This document shows, in pieces, positions 1 through 11,964 of a stretch of 64,000 nt of DNA. A program made the translations under genes and the position numbers. The stretch comes from Malachius bipustulatus (lineage: Eukaryota; Arthropoda; Insecta; Coleoptera; Melyridae). The DNA lies in NCBI GenBank assembly GCA_910589415.1, contig OU342636.1, positions 5,934,437 to 5,998,436 on the forward strand, read 5' to 3'. How positions within the stretch are numbered: position 1 is the first letter of the stretch; each line of letters begins with the position of its first letter. A model generated the notes under the pieces. It saw only the letters and a list, made by a program, of their open reading frames with translations. It ran no database searches and was not told the DNA's origin.

Positions 1-168
1 TAGTTTTTACCCTATATTTTGAAAACCCCTGTAGATATTTTTGATTTCTAATCAGATTATGGGAGAGCATAAAATAGTGCAGCTTTTCTCTAATTTAACC
101 GACCCTGTATCTCTTACGGCTTACGAGATCCCAATGATGGGTAGTACAAAAATTTCCCACCCTGTATA
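1..168. mobile_element. Right arm of a CAGGGTG-ended foldback/MITE element
   Basis: The window opens inside an element whose right terminus reads CCCACCCTGTATA near 155-168. This is the reverse complement of the TATACAGGGTG termini that bound the long palindromes elsewhere in this window (36145, 39222, 47638). A second internal motif, GACCCTGTATC near 100-112, resembles a nested terminus. The left arm lies outside the window, so palindromy cannot be checked. No coding sequence is seen. Confidence 0.55.
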
Positions 169-1590
169 GCCGGTGCCGGCGAGATAACCTGCTAATCACC
201 GCTGTAAAAACTGTATCCTTCTGATAAACCCCTCGATTAATTAAAATAAATAATAATTAACTACGAATGCCTCGGAATTCGTTACAAAGCAAACACTAGC
301 CTAGCCTAGCACTAGCACTTCAACAATACACATATGCAACTACACAAATGGTAGAGTATACAAGATAAGACAAGACAAGTATACAACCACAACGGAAATG
401 GTGTGCACGCAAGCGCAGGAACACCAGTGCACCATGTGTCGGTAACGGTGTTATTGGGAATGCACATCGCGCAGATGCAGTTATTGATGTCAATGCAAAA
501 TAATAATAATTGTCCAAAATAGTACATTAATATATTATTAACAAAAAAAAAATAATAATACATAGTAACCTTTTACCTAATAAATAATTAAGGTATATAT
601 TATTTAGGTTAGATATTATTAAAATACAAACCTTATACCTACCTTAAAATAACCTACCTTAAAATAAAAATATTCAATTATATTGATATCACAGAATGCC
701 TGAGAGACACCTATATTATATTGATGCAATATGTTAGTTTTAACGGTAGAATTATTATAATACAAATTTATATAACATACATAATGTCCAGCACATATTT
801 CTAGTAATTTGCAGTTTACATGTCCAGTGCATGTCATTTCGGTACATTTACGGTATATCAAACATTTTTATATGCATGATACATCGATTGCATATTTAAA
901 AGTTCCACTGTTCTTTTTATATCATTATCATGAAAGTGTAGTTCACATACCTAAATAATGAGACCAATAATCAACACTATAATAATAAATTATTTGAAGC
1001 TAGATGTAATAAATACCACGTACTCGATAGTTCTCAAGATCCTTAATCTTCAAGAGATCGTTTCTTCCCAGTCGACGCAACCATAAATTCTTCTTAATTT
1101 CGTCTTTTGGAAAAGAAAATACGTTTTATTTTCTTGCCTGGGCAGATGGTGACACAGCACTTGAAAGGCATTTTAAACTCTGTGAGTTTATGTCAGAGCA
1201 CTAAAACTCAAGTTCACGGACAATTACAACGTCTCAAAGTAATTATTAGCGTAAAATCACAATCTTGAAACATAAATTATATAATTTAAATTCAAATTTT
1301 AATTAGCCAAACCGCATACGCATGCCTCAGTAGGTAGGAGCAAAGTAACCTAATGATGCCACCATCTTGACAGATGTGTCATTTAGCTTTCAGGCCTTGT
1401 TTCTACGAGGTGTTGGTTCGGCTCTACCAGCGGCCATCTCTCTGTGCCCCCATTGTCACGCATGCGCAATAATTAACTAAACTTGTATTGCCAACAGGTA
1501 AACCTGAGCATCTTAAAATAACTAAATAACAAATACACAACAGTAAATAAACTATAATGAATTATTGAAACATATTAATTAATAAAACAT
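169..1590. other. AT-rich intergenic stretch, nothing recognised
   Basis: Only short chance reading frames are present. A moderately GC-rich patch at about 1405-1475 stands out from the AT-rich surroundings. It lies downstream of the homeobox copy in that gene's orientation and shows no reading frame or repeat that I recognise. Confidence 0.5.
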
Positions 1591-1980
1591 TTAAACATAA
1601 ATACAATATACAAAATAAACTATAAAAAATATTAAATATTCACAAAAAATTGTTTGTTGGGAATTCCTAGTTTCGGCAGGGGCGTTATTCTTGTTCTTTG
1701 TCTGAAGAATATAGCGGGCCGGATCGTGCCCCTCTCTGCGCAGGATAGCCGGCAATTTTCTTTTCCGTGCGTTCCCAAACCAATACCTGACTTGCAAGGC
1801 CGTCAGACCGGCTTCCTGCGCCAACATGTCCCTTTCCGCCTCGCTAGGATATGCGTTAAATCTGTGTGCTTATAGCCATCGCTTCAGGATTTCTATCGAA
1901 TCATTATTTAATCTTTCTCCTCGCCGTCTCTGCTGGTCTCTTCCGTCTGCTGGTCTCGCCGTCTCTTCACTACCAGACAT
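1591..1980 (-). pseudogene. TGIF-like TALE homeobox pseudogene (intronless, one in-frame stop)
   Basis: Reading the minus strand from an ATG at 1978-1980 gives an arginine-rich lead, then helix 1 (ILKRWL), a TAA stop at 1870-1872 where TALE homeodomains of the TGIF class have Tyr, then in the same frame HRFNAYPSEAE, LTALQV and recognition helix WFGNARKRKLP, followed by a tail resembling the TGIF extension after the homeodomain. AYPSE is the hallmark three-residue loop extension of TALE homeodomains, which are nuclear DNA-binding repressors. The frame ends at 1591. Oddities: the residue before Asn in the recognition helix is Gly rather than the usual Ile, and no introns interrupt the domain, suggesting a retrocopy. 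I infer a non-functional copy; apart from the stop the frame is open, so it may be young. An assembly error at the stop is possible. Confidence 0.75.
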
Positions 1981-2180
1981 GTTCACTCTTATTTTCTTTG
2001 CAGTACTTACAGCCGAGAAGGACCGATGAGATATTATATAGCTACAAATATTTTTGTTGAAACAATTTAAATCCTGACAACGGAAAATTCCAATGCCAAC
2101 TTGGACTTAACTAAAAATTAAAAAACTAATGTTTTTGATGAACTGATAATTTTGGAAAATAAATTCATTGTTATTAAATA

Positions 2181-4265
2181 TAGGGTGTTCGAAAAGTAAT
2201 CCGTTATGGAGTAGGCCCTGACACGAAGAGGTTTGTCTTAGATTCTTTATCCACTATTTACACTTAATCCACTATTTACAACTGACAGCTCTTGATTTTT
2301 TTAGGTTAGGACAGTTGTCAAAACATTCAAGAACGTTAATAGCATAGGACCTCACTTTATTGACATTTTTCATAAAGCAGATAAATAAAATCAATTAATT
2401 CATATAGGAGGTGAGCGAAGTGCCCTCCACCTTCCTGGGCATATTTTAATACACGGTGTCTCACTCCACGAAGGGCACTTTGTAGGTGTATCATTTATCT
2501 CGGTGAACTTCTTCTCAATCCTGCATTCAGCCAATTCACGAGGTAATAACTCCTGCACCACCCTCACTCGAAAAGGATACAAGTGAACATTTTTCCAAAG
2601 TAACTTTGCGACAGGTTCCCACAGAAACATAAGGATAGATGACGAACTGATGTGTAAGGATCGTTTTGCATAACATTGCCAGCTCTTCAGTACTCTCTGT
2701 GATCTGCCACTTCCTGTTTTCACAACATTTCCTGTTCCTCGAAAATTTGAAATGTATCGCAAAACAGCTTCTCTAAAAATCTGGACAGTCACCACACCAG
2801 GATACTCCTCTTGAACTCAATTAGGCAGTTTTAGTAGATCCAAATCCCATCCATTTAGAAAATAACTTTCAACTAGAAACGTTTTTTGTTCTAACTTAAA
2901 TAGCATTTTTATAATTTTATAACTGAATGTAATTAATTTAAACAATAAAAGATAATCAAACGTGGGTAGGTACGAAATAATTATTGTTTTCCATGACCAT
3001 CATTTTATTATTCTCGGTTCAATAAAATAAACTAAATTTATTATTATCCTTTAAATGTTTAACTGCTTTGAAATGAACGTCAGTTCAGTGATGCGCCAAC
3101 CGAGCATCGAAGTCTCGACGATATGTCGATTCTTTTATAATAAAGACACCCCAGTGCAAAAAACACTACTTCAGAGTATTTGTCGCTTATGTGATGAAAT
3201 ATTTAGACTCGGGAACGAAATACTGACGATTCATTACTTGTAACTACCCGTAAAACTACAGTTATTTTGAAATAACGGACAAATAAATCACAGTTACAGG
3301 ACGTTACCGTGACAGCGTATCATAATCGTATAGTAGAAATAGAAACTTTGAAAGTAGAAAGTCGAATAGACTAGTCTACTAACACCGCATATAACAGAAG
3401 TTTGGTTAGGTTATTGTTATTTATTTATATCAGTAGGTAATCTACATACTTTGTCTTAATTCAATGGTTTATAATAATTATTCGTCAAATTAATTAAAAG
3501 CACTCACGTAAAAGCGAAAAACTGAAATAGGTTGAAAGTTTTTTCGCAATGGAATTAAACTGCATGGAATGTGGATGTTCTTTTTGGATCTGTCTAGAAT
3601 AATTAATTATCAAGATTGAAAACCCAAGAAAAGCTTCTAAAACTCGGTGCTTGGATTTCTGTTGGAACCTGTTATTACAAGTTTCTTAGAAAAGGTACTC
3701 GCTTTTGTCCTCATCCAGTGATATAGCAGTGGACTCGGCACTGGAAGTCTACCTCTACTAGGCAGGTAAATTTTGTTTTATTATGTCCCAAAACTTACAG
3801 TTTTAACCAAGACTTTTTTGCAGGCTTAGCATGGCTTAGAATATCATGTAGATCAGTTTCCAAAGTTGCCGAAAGAACATTTGCTATTTTGAAAAGTTCC
3901 GAAGCAACCGATTTAGCGAAAGAGATATGAGAAGATCGACTATATCTGTCGTAATATACCGATACCCTAGCAGTTATCCGATATCCGAATAATTACAGAG
4001 TGCCTTTAGTGGAATGCGGAAAACCGTTTATTAAAATGTGTCCAGGAGAATCCTTAAATGAATTAATTGGTGATTTTATTTTTATGTGTTATAAAAATGT
4101 CGATAAAGTGAGTGCTTATTTTATGTTGTTTTAACCTTGAATGTTTTGACAGCTGTACTAACGTAAAAAAATCAAGAGCTGTCAGATGTAAAGAGTGGAT
4201 TAAGCTAAGACAAACCTCATTGTGTCAGGGGCTACTCCAAAACGGATTACTTTTCGAACACCCTA
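2181..4265. mobile_element. Decayed Tc1/mariner-type DNA transposon with about 150-bp terminal inverted repeats
   Basis: Left end (2181 on) TAGGGTGTTCGAAAAGTAAT is matched in reverse complement by the right end at about 4115-4265. Similarity runs for roughly 150 bp and includes shared segments around TGACACGAAGAGG, GACAGCTCTTGATTTTTTTA and TCAAAACATTCAAG. The left repeat carries an extra internal duplication of about 20 bp at 2250-2280. The element is bounded by TA on both sides, the target of the Tc1/mariner superfamily. The interior holds a fragment of a helix-turn-helix transposase on the minus strand and otherwise eroded sequence; no DDE catalytic domain is readable. I take it to be a dead or non-autonomous copy. 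Confidence 0.75.
2400..2795 (-). pseudogene. Helix-turn-helix N-terminal region of an insect mariner-like transposase, degraded
   Basis: The 131-residue frame begins VQIFREAVLRYISNFRGTG, continues with VKTGSGRSQRVL, and later has HLYPFRVRVVQELLPREL. This order (FRRT..., then a G-R-P linker, then HLYPY-V-VVQEL) is that of the DUF4817-type helix-turn-helix region found at the N-terminus of many insect mariner-like transposases. The middle section is scrambled (a run of Ser/Leu/Trp replaces the second helix-turn-helix) and the C-terminal 30 residues do not fit, so frameshifts are likely. No DDE motif follows before the left terminal repeat, only 130 bp downstream. Family assignment is from remembered motif pattern, not a search. 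Confidence 0.55.
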
Positions 4266-4267
4266 TA

Positions 4268-4760
4268 TTATTATTATTTCTGGGGTATCTCATAGCTTTC
4301 TGCTATGGTTTTGTCGAAGAGGTACCGGGTGCAAACCTTGCACCTAGGGTATCTTTTCCTTTCTTTCTTGTTAGAGTACTTTACGTATTATATGAGCAGT
4401 GCCCAACAGAGCCGACATCTGCATTATCCTAAGGTTATGTTTTCCATGGAGATTTTTGATGGCTTCACATGTTGTATCTTATGATACAGGTCCTGTGGCT
4501 CCTATAACGACTGGTACTACCGTTGTTTTCATTTGCCATAATCGTTGTATTTCAATCTGGAGATCTTTATACTTCAGTTTTTTCTCAGCTTCTTTCTGTA
4601 TGATATTATAATCTGAAGGTACTGCTACATCTACAAGTATACAAGTTCTTAGTTTCTTGTTCTTGATTATAATATCTGGCTTGTTTGCTAATATGGTTCG
4701 ATCGCTCTCAACTTGAGTATCCCATATGATGGTGATGTTGGGAGTGTCAATAACTGCAAT
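4268..4760 (-). pseudogene. C-terminal restriction-like endonuclease fragment of an R4/Dong-like LINE
   Basis: The minus strand from about 4758 reads ITIIWDTQVESDRTILANKP, then DIIIKNKK, CILVDVAVP, then KYKDLQIEIQRLW and TTVVPVVIGATG. The spaced KPD ... D/E pattern with LVDVAVP matches the PD-(D/E)XK endonuclease at the C-terminus of R2/R4/Dong-type non-LTR retrotransposons, which nicks target DNA for target-primed reverse transcription. A stop follows VIGATGPVS, and the typical LLGTAHIIRKVL terminus is readable at about 4377-4415 in a shifted frame. The reverse transcriptase is absent, so this is a 5'-truncated copy. Its 3' end runs into an AAT-repeat tail at about 4263-4275, directly against the right end of the neighbouring DNA transposon. 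Confidence 0.7.
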
Positions 4761-6640
4761 AATAATAAATTATTCAAGATGAATTGTAACGGTGCTTACC
4801 TGGGTCCCTGCAGATTGTGTTAAATATCCCTGTGATTCCCTGATTTCTGTAGTCGGTCTCATAGTCCGGAACGATGGAAAATTTTGTATGGGAGGAGATA
4901 CGATACCAATGAGACAAAATTGTTTTCCTTAGCCCTCATTTATTTGAATAGTTACATTGTCTAGCAAGGTGTTGGCCATATTATCAGTTTTATACATTTT
5001 ACATCCAATTGGTATTACTTACAATTCTCCTTAATGCTATTAAATTGAATAGAAGAGGAGCCTTCACCTTGTAGAATCGTTTCTGGGCTTAATTATTTAC
5101 AAAACATTGTTACTCTGAGATTTCGTTCATATACGAATCTTTTGTTTGAGTTTGCCTATTCCCTGTTTGTACCTTTGTTACCTAGAGAACTCATTTATCT
5201 AAGTTTCTGCCTTAATATGGCAATAACTTGGTTTTATGACTTCAGTATCATGTGTATCTATTTTGCGGACCAAGTCCTTAATTTAGAATGCAATTATTCA
5301 CTCTCTCCAATTATGAATGTAATTTAACTGCAATTTATTTATTAATAATCATACATCAGTTTGTTTCAGATGTTTAAAACTTTGTATACGCTCCTTGTAT
5401 AAATAATAACTAGATGATTTGATTTATTCTCCTTAATCTATTCATTCCAAGAATGCTTTTGTTTTGAAGCTAAAATGCTTTTGCTTTGGCTTTCATGTTA
5501 TTAGACAGAATCCCAGTCTTGTTTCGATTTTACTTAAAGAAACTGTGTGTAAATTTTAAATAAAAAGATAGCTTGTATTGGAGCGAAATGAAGATCTCAG
5601 TTTTTTTATTAATTAAAATTTTAATTGCCATCCGTCGATTTCGTCAGTCTAGTTGTTTATTTATTTACACACCTAAAGAATGCAGACTGTATTGTATTAT
5701 AACATTCCTGATGAATTAGCTCACTATTTCCGAGGGCTGCGGCGTATTACCCACTTGTGAAATCATTCAAACAGATGCATAAATGGTCTAATATATAAAC
5801 ACACAAAATATCTCTGTCTCGAGAATTGGATTATTTTATTATTGAAGGACCGGAATTTTTTTACACCAACAATAGTTATTCATAATCATGGGCTTAGGCA
5901 AGACAGTCATTCGAGTTTCAAGTTTGTTGAATACTTCTTTCTCTCTAGCCGGTTCAAGGTCCAACTAATAAAGTAATCAAATAATCAGAATACTCTCCAG
6001 TATCCACAGTATTCATTCACACTCTTCCGAACCTTCTATACTGAAATACTAAAGTAATCAGTAATCAAAGCAACCAAAGTAATCAAAGTAACGATATTGT
6101 TCTGGAATTGGTATTCGTTACTTCGGGTATCAGGAAGTACCGAGTACTCAAGTAACGAATAGTTACTTTTCTGACATCTCTAAATTATTGTTATTATCTA
6201 CCACGTCTCCACGCTCACACGTCACTTATTTTCAGTTTATACGAAGTCTAATTATAAAAAATAATAATATTGTCGGTAGAATTAAATGATTTTACAGTAT
6301 ATAATAGTAATAATAAAAAGTCATTGGAAGAATTGAAAATAATACCTACCTAGGTGTAGGTAGGTAGTCTGAAAAAATAAACTTTAGTTAGGTACCTATC
6401 ATTATAATGGATTGTTTCTCTAAATCTGAAGCAGAAAATACACCACCTGAAGTCAGAAAACAAGCAGGTTTGTGTTCTTTGAATTTGATACCTGTAGTTT
6501 CGAGAGAAAAATACGAATCTGCTTATAAACGCATTTCATAAATTGGAGAAAAGGTCATAAAAGCAGAGCATTGTCAGAAAAAATAATTTATGTGTTAAAT
6601 TTGTTAAATAATTAATCTGTTAAATTGTGGTCGTAGGAAA
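4761..6640. other. Intergenic, no gene; possible hAT-type element end
   Basis: No frame with recognisable protein similarity. Around 6060-6182 there are several GTAATCAAAGTAA-like repeats followed by CGAATAGTTACTTTTCTGAC at about 6152-6175. The reverse complement, AGAGATGTCAGAAAAGTAAC, is similar to termini of insect hAT MITEs; I could not find the matching opposite end. The remaining sequence is AT-rich with nothing I recognise. Confidence 0.35.
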
Positions 6641-6647
6641 AGTACTG

Positions 6648-6770
6648 TGTGAAGCACGTGCGGAAAAGAAATTTCACACTCGTGTGAATTGTGACACTCG
6701 ACTTCGTCTCGTGTCACAATTGTTTCACACTCGTGAGAAATTTTCTCTTTTCCGCACTTGTTTCACAATA
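6648..6770. repeat. Short palindromic MITE-like repeat
   Basis: The left half contains CACGTGCGGAAAAGAAATTT, TCACACTCG and TTGTGACACTCGACTTCG. The right half is the reverse complement with few changes: CGTCTCGTGTCACAATTG, TTTCACACTCGTGAG and CTCTTTTCCGCACTTG. The two halves together form an inverted repeat of about 120 bp centred near 6708. It contains no reading frame. This type of short hairpin is a typical non-autonomous DNA element of insect genomes. Confidence 0.6.
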
Positions 6771-7089
6771 TACTATTGTCTATCTCTGGTTGTTTAGAAC
6801 TTTATAAAAGTTTCGTTTCGTGGTACACATTCTGAAATAGATAAGCTTGCTTATTTAATTCATGAACATTTATGTTGATGACTGCATATAAGATTTGATT
6901 GTTACTGATTTAATAAACTTTATGGCTCATTTCTTAATAAATGGCTTTCTGATTAATTTAATATTTAGTCATATTTCATTTTCACACTTTTAGGCTAATC
7001 TCGTTTATTTTGATTGAATTCATTAATTTATTTCATTTGATTGTTTTATTATAATTTGTCAGATTTCCTGACATAATAAGTTTTGCCAG

Positions 7090-7850
7090 TTTGGGCAAAT
7101 CTAATAACTTGTTACAATACGCTCGCCGGCATTATTTTGGTCAATTTCAGAATACGCTCACCGGCGTTATTTGGTCAATAAGTTATTTCTATATCGATTG
7201 TCAATTTTGACTTTGCTTTTATTTGCTCATAAGATATTGCCAGTTTCGGCTAATGTTGGTCGATTTAGCTTTTGTCACCTTTGGACTTGTTTAATTTTTG
7301 TTTATGCCTGTTTTTACTGATGTCACCTTTGGACAAATTTAATGTTTGTTTATAATATGTGGCCATTTTTGCTTGTGTCACCTTTGGACTTGTTTAGAGA
7401 CTGCCTTAAATATTTGTGATTTTGATTTGACTTGTTAAATTTGTCAACGCCGAGTTTTCCCTTCCCTCTTTTGATATATTAATGGGTTACTGTTTTATTT
7501 ACCAAGTTATAGATACGCACTACGGCGTAATTCCCAAAATTAGACCAATTCAACCAATTCGAACAATTTGAACAACTTCGCTCGTCAGCGGCATCGCTTT
7601 GCGGCATCGTTCGTCAACGGAATATTATTTATTACAATTTTTTATTATATTTTTGCTCCCCATTTTTGCTCCCCACGAGGGCACAGCAAACCAGACCTTC
7701 GCTCGCCGGCGGTATTTTATTTATTTGTATATCAATTTATTATTTATTTATTTATTTGTTTGTTTTTTTTTATATATATATTTATATTGTTACTTCCCCA
7801 CGAAGGCACAGTAACACTTCGCTCGCCGGCGGTATACCTAAATTATGTTG
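7090..7850. repeat. Cluster of degenerate short direct repeats
   Basis: A CGCTCGCCGGCG-type motif recurs near 7120, 7155, 7577, 7697 and 7818, each time near a TTATTT run. TGTCACCTTTGGAC recurs at about 7273, 7321 and 7376. A CCCCACGAGGGCACAG-type segment occurs at about 7669 and 7798. The spacing is irregular, so this is an old, partly decayed tandem or dispersed repeat rather than a satellite. Chance reading frames here are rich in Tyr/Phe/Ile and are not genes. Confidence 0.5.
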
Positions 7851-8554
7851 AAGCTTGATGACGATTTAATCTAGGAAAACACTAGGATATAGGTTACTCG
7901 GAAGAAAGACTCGAATTCCACACGCTGAAGGAGCCTAGAGTCCAACAACGGAAAGACGAGAGCACGCTAAAAAGTTTCTACGCACTTCGTAGCGTGTTAC
8001 TTTCTTACTAGAAGACTTTAGTAATTCTGAACTGAGTTTATGACGTTGCCTTTCTGAAACCTGCCTGGTCCACAGTGCTCAGTCCTGCCACCGACATTGT
8101 TTTTCTTCAGAGAGCGCAAGACTCTGCTACACGCCTAGAAAGCCGTAGAGCTAGAGTCTAAGCGGACACGAGCTAATCAAAAAGCAAAAGCGTCTAGGGC
8201 TAATGCTCAATGTAACGGCTACAAGATCCATAGAAAAAGTCTTTCAGAACAGAGCCCCATGAACCGTCAGCTTGCAAAAATGACAAGGTCGGGAATTATA
8301 ATATTTGTCATAATTTCTCTGAGAGTAGAAAAGTAGAAATGGTCTTATTGGAAGTGGCAAGTCAAGAGTGACTCATTCTATTGTTGAAATAACAGTTCAG
8401 AATATTTGAAAGTATTTTAAAAATTCAAGGAAAGCAATTTATTTCACTGATCATCCTTTTGGACTTAGAAACGTATATTTTGACAGTTTCGATTTATTTG
8501 TTAGGTTTTGCTTTCTTGTCAAGTGACGAATATTTCGTAGATCTGTATTAGATC
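7851..8554. other. Intergenic, no feature recognised
   Basis: A somewhat GC-richer part (7900-8240) has no extended reading frame. It is followed by AT-rich sequence up to the foldback element. Nothing else is visible. Confidence 0.4.
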
Positions 8555-10238
8555 TACAGGGTTACTGGTAACTGGATACATTCCTTTGGTGATCTGATAA
8601 AACAACAGGTAAGGAGTAAATTAACCCCAACATGCACTATACAAAACTCAATAGATTTTGAGATATTTCGATTTTCAACTTTTCTTAAAAAAATGGTTTC
8701 AAATGTCTTGAAATGTAATTTTCAAAAAAACTACTTAACTTTTTGATTTTTTTTTTGCTGGAATACTTGTTCAATACTATGCTTCCTTCTGGAATAAAAA
8801 ATATCCTGAGGTATTTCGATCGTGTGAAAATTTCAAAGAAAAACTTTCACAAACTATTTTTTTTAAATAAGATTTAAAAGTTTTTACAAGTTATTTTCGC
8901 AAAATTGTCAAGGCAACTTGCGTATAAATTGTTTTAAAAACTTCCCTAGTGTAGTAGCTATCTAACAAGGTACGAATCTTGTACAAGAATAACAGAATCT
9001 CCCCGCTATGTACCGTTACCGAGGAACAAATCCTTAAGTCGGGACGTTTTAAAAAAAATACGGCCCTGAACGGGGGTCTTAAAATTCTCGGATCCGGCCC
9101 ATCTTCAACAGGTCGTATTTGGGGGTCCCGAGCTTCGTCCCTACCAAGTTTCGTCCCGATCGGTAAAACTTTCAGACACTAAGAGTGTTTCCTAGGCTAT
9201 TCCCGAAAAATCCCGAAATTCCCGAAAAAATTACACTTCCCGGGAACGGATCCCGCTCATTTTCAATGGGCATCGTGCCACGGTGCGCCTCTTCAATCGA
9301 GCGAAATTTCAACTTTCCCACATGAAAACTGGCGGCTCTAGAGTGTTTCCTAGCAAAGTCACAGAAGTTTCCTAAGTATACGTATTCTTGTGCCCGAAAA
9401 ATGTCTGTCTGTCGGTCTCTCTGTCTGTGACTTTGCTAGGAAACACTCTAGAGCCGCCAGTTTTCATGTGGGAAAGTTGAAATTTGGCTCGATTGAAGAG
9501 GCGCACCGTGGCAGGATGCCTATTGAAAATGAGCGGGATCCGTTCCCGGGAAGTGTCATTTTTTCGGGAATTTCGGGATTTTTCGGGAATAGCCTAGTAA
9601 TAGCCACTCTAAGTGTCTGAAAGTTTTACCGATCGGGACGAAACTTGGTAGGGACGAAGCTCGGGACCCCCAAATACGACCTGTTGAAGATGGGCCGGAT
9701 CCGAGAATTTTAAGACCCCCGTTCAGGGCCGTATTTTTTTAAAAACGTCCCGATTAAGGGATTTGTTCCTCGGTAACGGTACATAGCGGGGAGATTCTGT
9801 TATTCTTGTACAAGATTCGTACCTTGTAGATAGCTACTACACTAAGAAAGTTTTTAAAACAATTTGTACGCAAGGTGCCTTGACAATTTTGCGAAAATAA
9901 CTTGTAAAAACTTTTAAATCTTATTTAAAAAAAAATAGTTTGTGAAAGTTTTTCTTTGAAATTTTCACACGATCGAAATACCTCAGGATATTTTTTATTC
10001 CAGAAGGAAGCATAGTATTGGACAAGTATTCCAGCAAAAAAAAAATCAAAAAGTTAAAGTAGATTTTTTGAAAATTACATTTCAAGACATCTGAAACCAT
10101 TTTTTTAAGAAAAGTTGAAAATCGAAATATCTCAAAATCTATTGAGTTTTGTATAGTACATGTTGGGGTTAATTTACTCCTTACCTGTTGTTTTATCAGA
10201 TCACCAAAGGAATGTATCCAGTTACCAGTAACCCTGTA
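8555..10238. mobile_element. Foldback element (FB-F, copy 1): two arms of about 810 bp around a 60-bp loop
   Basis: The element starts TACAGGGTTACTGGTAACTG and ends with the reverse complement at 10238. Left arm 8555-about 9362 and right arm about 9422-10238 match in reverse complement with scattered differences. The loop (9363-9421) contains GTCTGTCTGTCGGTCTC-like sequence. The ends abut TA dinucleotides. No transposase is encoded. The same family, with a third arm, lies at 49363-51911. Reading frames of 60-85 codons inside the arms are by-products of the repeat. Probably a non-autonomous TA-targeting DNA element. Confidence 0.85.
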
Positions 10239-11964
10239 TATTAGGAATTATAATAGAAGTTGTTTGATGCTTATTTTAAAACTCATTTGAAACTGAGAAA
10301 GTTGACATGTGTAATGACGTCATTGTGCCCTGAGGCAAACGTCTCTATGATACCTGCTAATAAGTATGCATGATGAAACATTTTCGACGAATTTTACGTT
10401 GTAATCGAGATGATCGATCCTTCTGGGTTTTCTTTGCCGTTTGTGATTAAATAATTCGGTAAAACATTTGTTTAATAATTGTGGTTTTGATGATCTTTTA
10501 TTTTACCTATTTCAAGAAATAAGGCCTTTTACCTATCACTAGGTTCCCTGCATAATGCTTACGGCATTTGCGACAAACTATCCAAGTCAATCAGAGGCTC
10601 TTTGTTTCCAACAAATCTGACTGTACAACCTTCAAAAATGCAGAAGACCAAAAATAACCCATTAATATCATTTTCTAACATTTCGAGAACGTATATTTTT
10701 CATATATGGACAGGTGTTTTACATTCACTGCCACACAGTCACACTTTACATACCTATTCTTATCTTAACTAACTTTTCTAATTTATGTTTATGGTTTTCC
10801 AATCATTGGCTTTTTTATACACACGCTCTTCAAAAATTGCTTTGCGAAAAGCCCCTGGCGTCATATACAAAGACACATACGTTCATAGGAGTTTTGTCTT
10901 TAGTGATGATGATTGCTGATCAATTAAGCCAAACTCCCAGTCGCGATTTCTATGAGAGAAAAAATCTCATATCTGACTTTTATCTTGGGAAAACTAGGTC
11001 GTTATAATTATTTTGTAAAGATAGAGATGCAGGCATAGCATACAGGCCCCACCCTGTACCCATGTGCATTCTATTATCATAATATTTATTCATAAAAGCT
11101 TATAGCTTATTTCATTTTAATTCATGTTTAAATGTCATGTAGACAAATTTCATAAGACACTTTATTAGTTATTTAATTGTTATTTGACAATCAAAAGAAT
11201 ATTAATTAAATTTGTCTTTTCACTAGACAGAATTTATAATAAAATTTATACGTAACAATTTTATGCAGCATCAATGAGTAATAAGTTTAATCAATGTACT
11301 GCTTGATTTTTATATGAAGGCGAAGGCTGGGCGTGAACTACGCATCTTGCGAGCTTTGCTCACCGCCACTAATAATTTACACGTTCGATGAACGGCGGAG
11401 ATACTCTTATCAGCCTTATCTGGTTGGTTGTTTTTTTAAGGTGGACGCCGACTAACATTGTTGATATTGGACAACAGATATTTATGGAGTCGGAGACGGT
11501 ACCCACCCTTTTTGCGCAGTAAGAATTTACTCGCCTTCCTATAGTAACAGGACTATATTTGTTTGCAAGCCTCTCTCCTTCAGAATATAATTTTGTAGTA
11601 ATAATTTCTAATTGCATAATTATTTATTCAATTATACTTGATTATGAAAGATCACCTATCTAATCCATAAATCCACACAACATTTAAAATCATACTTTTT
11701 ATAGTAATAAGATAAAATAAACAATTCAAATTATTCACAGAGTAAATAAAAATGTGGTGGTAACTTTTATTCCAACTTCGTTATTTCATGATTAGTTATT
11801 TCAGGAAGATTCTATTTATTAGTAATTTCAATTTCTTTAGTATTTAATATTAAAATTTTGTATATTACAATCCTTTCAATAAATTAAATATTTTGATTCG
11901 TTTTCCTATTTGGACTGGAGTTGGAAAATAAAGTTCTCACTTTAATTGAAAAGATCTGACCTTG
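10239..11964. other. Intergenic, no feature recognised
   Basis: AT-rich sequence with only short frames (for example about 97 codons on plus at 10714 and 82 codons on minus at 11617) that show no domain or similarity I recognise. No repeats or RNA genes seen. Confidence 0.4.

Noticed and set aside
4770..4925. Possible host exon on the minus strand ending at a CAG/GTAAG-like site
   Set aside because: The open stretch is about 45 codons, shows no recognised domain, and one splice-like motif is expected by chance.
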